Below are positions 8,501 through 14,491 of a stretch of 14,491 bases of DNA, one piece after another (position 1 is the stretch's first letter; each line of letters starts with the position of its first letter). The translations under genes were made by a program, and so were the position numbers. The DNA comes from Gammaproteobacteria bacterium (GTDB taxonomy: Bacteria; Pseudomonadota; Gammaproteobacteria; Coxiellales; Coxiellaceae): the NCBI GenBank assembly GCA_021774015.1, contig JAJFJO010000206.1, positions 1-14,491 of the forward strand. The letters are read 5' to 3'. The notes below the pieces were generated by a model. That model searched no databases, had not been told where the DNA came from, and saw nothing but the letters and a program-made list of their open reading frames with translations.

Positions 8501-11500
8501 TGCTCTCTATTGCTTGCCACGCTGTTTGCAAGAATAATCCTTGCTGTGGATCCATTTGCTTTGCTTCAGCAGGTGAAATATGAAAAAACATACTATCAAA
8601 AAATAAATCCTCAGGCAGAAAGCCACCCCACTTACTATTGGATTGATCAGGTTTTATTGTAGCGCTACTGTAAAAATTTTCAGCATTCCAGCGATATAAC
8701 GGCACCTCTGATATTGCACAATGTCCTTTCTTTAATAATGCCCATAGATCGTCAGGATTTTTAGCATCTGGGAATTGTCCAGCCATACCGATAATAGCAA
8801 TATCAGTTTCCCTGTGTGATTCATTATTAATATCAAGATCACTAACAACTGCTGTAATGCAATTTTGAAGATGAATATCATCATTCTTATTATAAAACTT
8901 CGAAGGAAATTCATCTAACAAGTATGACTCAAACTGTGAAAAAGTAGGGTAATCAAAAAATATAGTGGGTTCCAAATAAAGATCCCAACGTTCATTAATT
9001 ATATCAATCAATACAACACCCGTTATAGAATCCACCCCTAGCTCATTAAAAGGCACATTTGGGTCAAGTGCTTCGTCAAATTCAAGCTCTTGAATAAAGA
9101 TATTCATTAACTCTTGTGCCAATGATTTTTGCAAAGGTTCTACAAATTCTTGCGACTTTTGAATATTTTCTTTTGTTCTAATAGCCGTCTTAAATATACC
9201 CTGACTGTCAATGACCAATGATGGTTTTTCATATAGCACATCACAGTATAGCTTAGCAGAGTTCAACTTCTTTAAATTAAAAGCTTTTAAATTATCAACA
9301 TCATACCCATCAACTTTTTTACATGTCATCAAAAAATAACTCACAAGACCCTTTTCAAGAGAAGTACTAATATTATTATAAAGCTCATGATAATCTTCAA
9401 TAATTTCTACGCCAGAATCATGGTTCATAGAATGTTTTTCGAACATTGGATCATAAAGAAAGTTAGTGATTTCAGGACTAATATCAATCACTTCTACTAG
9501 TTGCAAATTATTTTCGCTCAGAATTTCCTGCCATTGCTCTTTGGTACTTATGTAAGTCCCACGCTGTGAGTTATCAAGCGCTGTTCTAACATTTGATGTG
9601 AAGTCAGCAAGTACTAAAAAACCATTTTCTTTGAGATGCCGAGAGATATTGCCAAATAAGGCTGCCTTATTTTTAATATGGAATGTAACCTCATAGCCAT
9701 AGATTAAATCATATGAAGCAGGGAAATCGATTTGAGCACTATCACGATTATATATGGTAACTCGATCATTCAATTTTTGATTCGATATTTTCTCAGATCC
9801 AACTCGTGCTTGTTGCGTTGAAATAGTATAACCATGTAATATTTGAATATTGGAATTATTTTTAGCCAAACTAATAAGATCAGAAGCATGACCACACCCA
9901 ATGTCTAATACAGAGCTCACCGTCGAAAAATTCACATTCTGCATTAAAATTTGACGCATTTCTTTTTGTTTATCAAGCGTCAATATACGATGCGACTCAT
10001 TATTTTTCGGGTTGAAAAAAGTTGCCAACCAAGAAAATCCTTCAAGTTTTTTTGGGAATGGTGCAAAAGTAAGGAAGAACTCATTGCCTTTAGAGCTATC
10101 CACATCATTTTCAACATAGCTATCATAGTAGTTTGCAACTGGGCTTGTTACCTCACTTTTATCAGAACATGGATTTGTGGAGATTTGGGGTGGACTGCTT
10201 AAAACTTTCTTTTCAGTCGCTTTAGTTATCCAATAACTTTTTCTATCAAATGGATAGCTTGGCAATTGAACTTTTATCATTGATTCATCTGCATGCAAGG
10301 CCTGCCAATCAATAAATCCATATGATTTATATATTTCACCAATTTGAATCAACTGTTGTTTATATTCATTTACATCAACAACATTTAGCTTGGAAATTAT
10401 TTCACTAGCTTTTATATTACAATTAGCTCTTTGATCTATTTCAACCGCATTTAAAGACCTTTCTAACATGTCAGCAAGCTCATTAGTTGAACTGACAATA
10501 TAAACTCGGCGCTCTTTAAAGTGCTCTCGAAAAACATTTAGTGTATAAGCAATATCGCATATTTTTTCATTGGTTTTTAACAACCACTCAACAAGATCAC
10601 TACACTTTCTCTCAAGTGCTTTTTTAGATTTTGCTGAAAGAGAAACAAGGTAATAAGGTTTGACCGAATATTTTCGCAAAGAATTATGTTGTTCTGCTCT
10701 ACCAAGGATCATGTGACAGTTTGTTCCCCCAATACCAAAAGAACTTATTGCCGCATTGTTCAGAATAAATGAGTGATTAGATAATTCAATGCCTTCGGTA
10801 GGAAATACAAGGTCCAAACTCTGTTTATCAATCTTGATACTTTTATTTAGCTTTTGGAGATGTAAATTGGGTGGTATGTAATTATGCTTTAAAACATGAA
10901 TTACTTTGATAAGACCAGCAATACCAGCAGCCGCTTCAAGATGACCTATATTACTTTTTAAGGCCCCAACATACAGGGGTTGTGATCTACAAGTATCACT
11001 ATAGGTAGCCTGAATAGCCTTTATTTCCATAGGGTCACCTAGTGGTGTTCCCGTACCATGAGACTCTAAAAATCCCACATCAGCTGCATTTAAATTGGCT
11101 TTTTTTAAGGCTTTCTCAATAAGTTTTTGCTGCTGAAGAGGGTTAGGTGCACTCAAGCCATTGCTCAACCCATCTTGATTTGTAGCACTACTTTTAATTA
11201 TTGCATGTATAGTATCACCATCTGCAACTGCACGGTCAAGCTTCTTTAATATAACAACTCCAACGCCTTCACCACGCACATACCCTGAAGCACTATCATC
11301 AAAAACTTTACATCGGCCTTCTGGAGATAAAATTGAAGTTGCATCCCCACAAAGAAAACCTTCCACAGCACTGATTGTACTGACACCCCCAGCAACTGCT
11401 GCATCAATATCACCACTAAGCAATTTTGTAATAGCAAGGTCGACTGCAACAAGTGAGGAAGAACAAGCCGTATCCACCGTAATACTCGGGCCGGTAAAAT

Positions 11501-11984
11501 CATAAAAAAAAGAAACTCTATTTGCTATTATAGCATTGCATACGCCAGTCAATGACCCTGAATTAATAGCATCATGGTCATTAAGAACCTGCCTATGATA
11601 ATCACTATTACTTGCCCCAAAAAAAACACCTGTTTCAATTTCTTGAAGTGATTTCAACAGACAATTACTAGATTCAATTGCAACCCAAACACTTTCAAGC
11701 ATTAATCGTTGTTGAGGATCAATATACTTTGCTTCACGCGGTATAATCTTAAAAAATTCCGAGTCAAAAGCTTTAATATCTCTCATCAGACCCGCCATTT
11801 TAGCAAAGCCATACTTCTTTTCTTTATTCGACGCCCTTACAAAACCTTCATTATCAAATCTTGATTCTGGGATAGCACTAACACAATCTATTTTATTTTT
11901 TAGATTACTCCAAAACTCATCAACAGAGTTTGCCTGAGGGAATTTGCCACTAAATCCTATAATTGCAATATCAGTACTAGACAT
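5556..11984 (-). CDS. Trans-AT type polyketide synthase, KS-MT-ACP-KS-ACP-reductase
   Basis: A 2142-residue modular synthase with these domains in order. KS1 (about 3-427) has Cys174 in TACSSS, His309 in HGTGT and His348 in NIGH. A KS-flanking linker ends in LPSYPFDRKSYW near 585. A SAM methyltransferase (about 620-890) has motif I VLDIGCG at 692-698. ACP1 (about 950-1025) carries GVDSI with Ser986. KS2 (about 1059-1475) has Cys1219 and His1394, but Gln1354 where the HGTGT His belongs. A second linker (LPTYPF near 1640) leads to ACP2 (about 1665-1735; GFDSI, Ser1702). The thioester reductase (about 1775-2142) has TGASGFLG at 1779-1786 and Tyr1939/Lys1943 in YGKTK. No AT, KR, DH, ER or TE domain is visible, so malonyl loading must be in trans. 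The ATG at 11984 has GGAG 7 bases upstream; a TTG at 11990 is too close to that site. The gene follows the FAAL stop by 2 bases. It should extend a FAAL-supplied acyl chain and release it reductively. Confidence 0.93.
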   Translation of the reverse strand: MSSTDIAIIGFSGKFPQANSVDEFWSNLKNKIDCVSAIPESRFDNEGFVRASNKEKKYGFAKMAGLMRDIKAFDSEFFKIIPREAKYIDPQQRLMLESVWVAIESSNCLLKSLQEIETGVFFGASNSDYHRQVLNDHDAINSGSLTGVCNAIIANRVSFFYDFTGPSITVDTACSSSLVAVDLAITKLLSGDIDAAVAGGVSTISAVEGFLCGDATSILSPEGRCKVFDDSASGYVRGEGVGVVILKKLDRAVADGDTIHAIIKSSATNQDGLSNGLSAPNPLQQQKLIEKALKKANLNAADVGFLESHGTGTPLGDPMEIKAIQATYSDTCRSQPLYVGALKSNIGHLEAAAGIAGLIKVIHVLKHNYIPPNLHLQKLNKSIKIDKQSLDLVFPTEGIELSNHSFILNNAAISSFGIGGTNCHMILGRAEQHNSLRKYSVKPYYLVSLSAKSKKALERKCSDLVEWLLKTNEKICDIAYTLNVFREHFKERRVYIVSSTNELADMLERSLNAVEIDQRANCNIKASEIISKLNVVDVNEYKQQLIQIGEIYKSYGFIDWQALHADESMIKVQLPSYPFDRKSYWITKATEKKVLSSPPQISTNPCSDKSEVTSPVANYYDSYVENDVDSSKGNEFFLTFAPFPKKLEGFSWLATFFNPKNNESHRILTLDKQKEMRQILMQNVNFSTVSSVLDIGCGHASDLISLAKNNSNIQILHGYTISTQQARVGSEKISNQKLNDRVTIYNRDSAQIDFPASYDLIYGYEVTFHIKNKAALFGNISRHLKENGFLVLADFTSNVRTALDNSQRGTYISTKEQWQEILSENNLQLVEVIDISPEITNFLYDPMFEKHSMNHDSGVEIIEDYHELYNNISTSLEKGLVSYFLMTCKKVDGYDVDNLKAFNLKKLNSAKLYCDVLYEKPSLVIDSQGIFKTAIRTKENIQKSQEFVEPLQKSLAQELMNIFIQELEFDEALDPNVPFNELGVDSITGVVLIDIINERWDLYLEPTIFFDYPTFSQFESYLLDEFPSKFYNKNDDIHLQNCITAVVSDLDINNESHRETDIAIIGMAGQFPDAKNPDDLWALLKKGHCAISEVPLYRWNAENFYSSATIKPDQSNSKWGGFLPEDLFFDSMFFHISPAEAKQMDPQQGLFLQTAWQAIESSGYSPENLQGVRCSVFVGVATSDQPAGTLTGNSNAILAARIAYHLNLNGASLAVDTACSSSLVAVHLGVQSLLSDEVDMVLAGGISMYNTPNLFIHASQLNMLSPSGRCSSMGVEADGMVLGEGVGVVVLKKLTKALHDGDHIFGVIKGSGVNQNGKTNGITAPSKDAQCKLQMDVYKKFNIDPGNISFIETQGTGTPLGDSIEVAALTQSFQEYTDKHQFCALGSLKPNIGHTSMAAGVVSLIKVLLQLQNKMLVPMINYKESSSLIHLENSPFYVNTECEPWEKQGSAARLCAINSFGFSGTNCHIVVSEYADKRVSLDITKPAYLVTFSAKDRANLLQKLVDMSEWLNNHNINDHDEEKLAAISYTMNYGRSDFEERIAVVVTSIGDLKSMMLDIVDGVNMERCFSQKSNLKSNNQLTQQNFLKFCVDQIINSDLSNKTKEFIEVLENIAQLYVDGYHVDWNAFYKNDPRRIISLPTYPFVQELESQQSGVTSVMENDQGQAATILHDKLSYAVMEILKIPAKYININRPFKEYGFDSISFVKFINFLESEYQIKITFSMLSEESSIFELTQALMFNDKKNTLIMPSLNNDLAELEHFDIGLLMKSTSIENILLTGASGFLGCHLLASLLQETSAHIYCLIRAKTKKQATKKLLVNLENYDLSQQVDWSRVTIVLGDLEKSKCGLSNKNYTALSSKVDIIVHNGARVSYLSRYSDLESANVSSCYELIKIATNTKLKKIHFISSVAVFSDKDYLDPGVVDEDCKPAYFNDILLGYGKTKFMAERIFEQARNYGLPVNIYRIDRIAGDSSTGICQQKDFLWNLIRVGLVVNAFPNIPIKVNLTPVNKVSYMVSDTIVNGGDASLNLHIRNPNDIDFVDLLKALKPSGYSFKVVSKEAWFDIVNNNKENLDEVLLAILPLLEHIDKFSDSLPIDNQRTLALFGEDFVRSLAVSEVMLQKYIDYFIRCDFFPETNCVEKER

Positions 11985-11986
11985 AC

Positions 11987-13699
11987 TCAATCTCCATATC
12001 GATCAGGGTGCAATACTTCCATCCCCAAATCTTTACAATAGTCCTTCAAAAATCTTTCCTTACAAAGATTTCTCTGTTTCTTTCCGCTTGATGTCTTTGG
12101 GATCGAACCTCTACTACCAATAAGAACCCAAGAAACTCTAACCTCATAATTTGTCGCTACAACATTAAGAACAAACTGCTTGAGCTTCTCTTTCTGATCA
12201 TCTAATAATTTTTTCATTGCTCGACACTCAATAATAACAATTAGCTTTTCATCTTGGTTCTCATCACTCACTGAAAAAACAACAACCTCATCAATATCAA
12301 TATTTTTGCTGGTGTTGCTTCTTATACTATTCTCAATATCGTACGGATAATAATTTTGCCCATCAATAATAATCATTTCTTTAATTCTGCCAACTGGGTA
12401 CAATTCACCTTCTAAAACAAAACCTAAGTCACCTGTTTTCAAATGCCTGGAAAATGTATCCTCTGACGTTAAAGGATTATTCCAATATTTTTTACTAACA
12501 CTATTACCCTTAACTACAATTTCCCCTACTTTACATTCTTCTTGAATTTTTAACTGTGTTTCCGGCTCCACAATGCTTACCTGGGTATCACCAAATGGCA
12601 CTCCACAACTAATCACAGGCATAGAGTTTAAATCATTGCTAGTCACTTTAACATTTCCACCTTTCAATGAAGACTTATCAATAAAAAAAACTCCTGGCGG
12701 TTCAGCTTTTCTTTTCCCAGTAACGAATAAAGTTGACTCAGCCAAACCGTAACAAGGGTAAAAGCCATTTGGGTTGAATCCAACTGCAGAAAATTTATCA
12801 CAAAATGCTCTCATGGTATGGTAAGAAATAGGTTCCGCGCCACAAAAGGCTATATCCCAAGAACTCAAATCTATATCAGCATCTTGCAAATCACTGTCTT
12901 TAATGCGATCAACACAATGTTGGTACCCATTATTATGACAACCACAAGAAGTTGCCTTTACACTTGAAATAGCTTTAAGCCAATTGATAGGCCTTTTAAC
13001 AAAATTTAATGGCGACATTAGGTCACACGGGTAACCCCCATAAATTGGCTGTATAATTCCACCAATCAACCCCATATCATGAAAAGCAGGTAACCATGAT
13101 ACACCTTGATTTTTAGTAGAATGCTCAAATGCTGTATGTATTATTTTAGAATTTGAAATTAAATTACTATGATTTATTACAACTCCTTTTGGCATCTGAG
13201 TTGAGCCTGAAGTATATTGTATAAATGCTATTTGATTCAGGCTTATATTAGGTTGAAAATCAAGCTCACTTTGTAAGAAATCAAATTCACTTACATCAAT
13301 AAATTTAATCTTGTTAACTTCAACATACTCTATTCTATCAAAAATGTTGGGAATGTTAGAAAGCAACAACCTAGGTTCACAGTTATTAAGAATATGTTGA
13401 AATTTCGACAAAGATCGATTTGGCTTTGGTGTCGCCAATGGAACAGCAATAATACCTGCATATAAGCAAGCCATGAAAGATCGAACAAAATCCAAGCCTG
13501 GCTTAAATATGAGTATTGCTCGATCCTGAAAATTTGCATGTTGCAACAAAGTTTTAGCCAATAATTTTGCTTGCTGATCAAGCTCTTGAAATGTAACCTG
13601 ATCCACCACTTGGTTTCTTACATCAAGGTAGCGCATCAACACTCGGTTTGATTGCTGTTTTGCGTGCTTTTGAAATATTGAAACTAAATCACGAGTCAT
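11987..13699 (-). CDS. Fatty acyl-AMP ligase (FAAL) that loads the acyl carrier protein
   Basis: An adenylate-forming enzyme of 570 residues that should convert a free fatty acid and ATP to acyl-AMP and hand it to an ACP phosphopantetheine. The P-loop-like YTSGST lies at 162-167, followed by QMPKGV. FAAL-like signatures follow: SWLPAFHDMGLIGG, the substrate-pocket region near 250-265, CYGLAEST around Tyr317, and a TGDLGF hinge region. The catalytic Lys540 sits in PKTSSGK. FAAL rather than acyl-CoA ligase is supported by these signatures and by the adjacent ACP and PKS. I chose the ATG at 13699, 7 bases after the ACP stop. The frame stays open to 13783, but that extension overlaps the ACP and does not resemble FAAL sequence. 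No clear ribosome binding site precedes 13699, so translation is probably coupled to the ACP gene. One pocket motif is unusual (see findings). Confidence 0.93.
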   Translation of the reverse strand: MTRDLVSIFQKHAKQQSNRVLMRYLDVRNQVVDQVTFQELDQQAKLLAKTLLQHANFQDRAILIFKPGLDFVRSFMACLYAGIIAVPLATPKPNRSLSKFQHILNNCEPRLLLSNIPNIFDRIEYVEVNKIKFIDVSEFDFLQSELDFQPNISLNQIAFIQYTSGSTQMPKGVVINHSNLISNSKIIHTAFEHSTKNQGVSWLPAFHDMGLIGGIIQPIYGGYPCDLMSPLNFVKRPINWLKAISSVKATSCGCHNNGYQHCVDRIKDSDLQDADIDLSSWDIAFCGAEPISYHTMRAFCDKFSAVGFNPNGFYPCYGLAESTLFVTGKRKAEPPGVFFIDKSSLKGGNVKVTSNDLNSMPVISCGVPFGDTQVSIVEPETQLKIQEECKVGEIVVKGNSVSKKYWNNPLTSEDTFSRHLKTGDLGFVLEGELYPVGRIKEMIIIDGQNYYPYDIENSIRSNTSKNIDIDEVVVFSVSDENQDEKLIVIIECRAMKKLLDDQKEKLKQFVLNVVATNYEVRVSWVLIGSRGSIPKTSSGKKQRNLCKERFLKDYCKDLGMEVLHPDRYGD

Positions 13700-13706
13700 A
13701 GTGTAG

Positions 13707-13958
13707 TCAAGTTTTTTTAATATTTGATAAATACGCTGAGAGTTTGCTAATTGATGGGTATGACCATGCAACTGAATTATCAATTTCTATATCCAAATAG
13801 TCTTCTAAATCTGCTGCAAGCATGACTGATTCTCTAGAACCAAGACCAAAATTAACAAACAACTCATCTACATCAATAGCATCAACACTCAAGTTAGTTG
13901 TATCTGCAATCCATGAAATAATCCACTCACTTATTTCTTGAGTATCTTCAGTGCTCAT
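13707..13958 (-). CDS. Free-standing acyl carrier protein, partner of the FAAL
   Basis: A small acidic four-helix carrier protein of 83 residues. The phosphopantetheine attachment site is Ser41 in FGLGSRESVML. This GLGSRE form, the following DLEDYL segment and the C-terminal YPSISKLSAYL helix resemble ACPs that sit beside FAAL enzymes rather than the housekeeping AcpP, which has a GADSLD site. It should carry the fatty acyl chain activated by the neighbouring FAAL, for modification by the desaturase and delivery to KS1 of the PKS (inference from context). The ATG at 13958 has AAGG 7 bases upstream, and the gene overlaps the end of the desaturase gene by 11 bases, so translation is probably coupled. 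A phosphopantetheinyl transferase is needed and none is in the window. Confidence 0.9.
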   Translation of the reverse strand: MSTEDTQEISEWIISWIADTTNLSVDAIDVDELFVNFGLGSRESVMLAADLEDYLDIEIDNSVAWSYPSISKLSAYLSNIKKT

Positions 13959-14491
13959 TTTCCAACCTTTTATTTTTTAATTGTTGTGTAGTAGGTATTT
14001 TTATTGCCTTGACTAGCCCAATATAATAACAAAACTTAATAACCAAATAGCCGATATCAATCTGCCACCAACTTAACCCTTGCTTAGCAGACCCAGGAAA
14101 TGCATGATGATTATTATGCCAACCTTCTCCTAAAGCTAAAAAGCCAAGTAACACATTATTTCTGCTACCATCTGAAGTTTTATATTGCTGCCGTCCAAAC
14201 AAATGACAAATCGAGTTAACTGACCAAGTAACATGGTGCACCAAAAAGATTCTAACTACTCCGCCCCAAAAGCACCCACTAAGCAGTGCAACCCACGAGT
14301 GATAATATAATCCAGTAGAAACACCTGGCAATAGGATCCCCAAAAAAACCCAAAAAAAATAATAACGGTCGAGTGAAAAAAGCCATTTGTCCTGGATCAG
14401 ATCAGGTATTAAGCTTATTAAATATTTTTCATTATAATTAAAAGTAAGCATCCAAAGAATATGTGAATAAAGAAAGCTTTTGCTATGCACT
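13948..14491 (-). CDS. Membrane fatty-acyl desaturase (C-terminal part; N-terminus outside window)
   Basis: About 180 C-terminal residues of a membrane di-iron desaturase of the delta-9/acyl-CoA desaturase family. The third histidine box is present as GEGWHNNHHAFP. A preceding HVTWSVNSICHLFG segment and the SRNN segment are hallmarks of the family, and hydrophobic stretches (WVFLGILLPGV and YYHSWVALLSG) are membrane segments. The visible part begins at HSKSFLYSHILWML, which in relatives comes just after the second histidine box, so the first two boxes lie beyond the right edge. A GTG near 14490 is simply an in-frame Val and not a credible start. The gene overlaps the ACP gene by 11 bases. The context suggests that it acts on the chain held by this ACP, introducing a double bond or possibly an alkyne as JamB-type enzymes do, but substrate and position cannot be read from this fragment. 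Confidence 0.92.
   Translation of the reverse strand, partial: VHSKSFLYSHILWMLTFNYNEKYLISLIPDLIQDKWLFSLDRYYFFWVFLGILLPGVSTGLYYHSWVALLSGCFWGGVVRIFLVHHVTWSVNSICHLFGRQQYKTSDGSRNNVLLGFLALGEGWHNNHHAFPGSAKQGLSWWQIDIGYLVIKFCYYIGLVKAIKIPTTQQLKNKRLENEH

Noticed and set aside
6662..10700. Possible AT, KR or DH domains hidden in the linkers of the PKS
   Set aside because: No GHSxGE AT motif, no KR nucleotide-binding motif and no HxxxGxxxxP DH motif is visible. The linkers match the usual KS-flanking segment instead.
11988..11990. TTG as the PKS start, adding two residues
   Set aside because: It lies only 1 base from the GGAGA ribosome binding site. The ATG at 11984 has ideal 7-base spacing and begins directly at the KS domain.
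13700..13783. N-terminal extension of the FAAL overlapping the ACP gene
   Set aside because: The 28 extra residues are the ACP region read in another frame and do not resemble FAAL sequence. The ATG at 13699 fits family length and start.

Overview
The window looks like chromosomal DNA from an AT-rich gammaproteobacterium. The tRNA-fMet, rimP, nusA, infB order is the conserved metY-nusA-infB arrangement known from Escherichia coli, and the protein sequences are of gammaproteobacterial type. An affiliation near the Legionellales is possible, but I cannot establish it from sequence alone. Every supported gene lies on the minus strand, so transcription runs from the right edge to the left edge.

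Region 1 (1-4455) is housekeeping. A consensus-like sigma70 promoter drives an initiator tRNA. A strong intrinsic terminator follows, then rimP, nusA and infB, tightly packed with clear ribosome binding sites. infB runs off the left edge. Region 2 (4456-4714) is a non-coding spacer in which I see nothing strong.

Region 3 (4715-14491) is a compact lipid-polyketide biosynthetic operon, visibly richer in A+T than nusA. In transcription order it holds a membrane fatty-acyl desaturase (5' end outside the window), a free acyl carrier protein, a fatty acyl-AMP ligase (FAAL), a 2142-residue modular polyketide synthase and a short-chain dehydrogenase/reductase. The five genes overlap or are separated by 1-7 bases, so they are almost certainly one transcript.

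The synthase reads KS1 - methyltransferase - ACP1 - KS2 - ACP2 - thioester reductase. It has no acyltransferase, ketoreductase, dehydratase or enoylreductase domain, so it is of the trans-AT kind. KS1 has an intact Cys-His-His triad. KS2 has Gln where the first catalytic His belongs, which marks it as probably non-elongating. My inferred pathway is as follows: FAAL activates a fatty acid and loads it on the free ACP; the desaturase modifies the chain (compare the JamA/JamB/JamC alkyne starter cassette); KS1 adds one C2 unit, which is methylated; KS2 passes the chain to ACP2 without extension; and the terminal reductase releases an aldehyde. The SDR may then reduce the keto or aldehyde group. 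The product would be a branched, unsaturated 3-oxo or 3-hydroxy fatty aldehyde or alcohol. The trans-acting malonyltransferase is not in the window.
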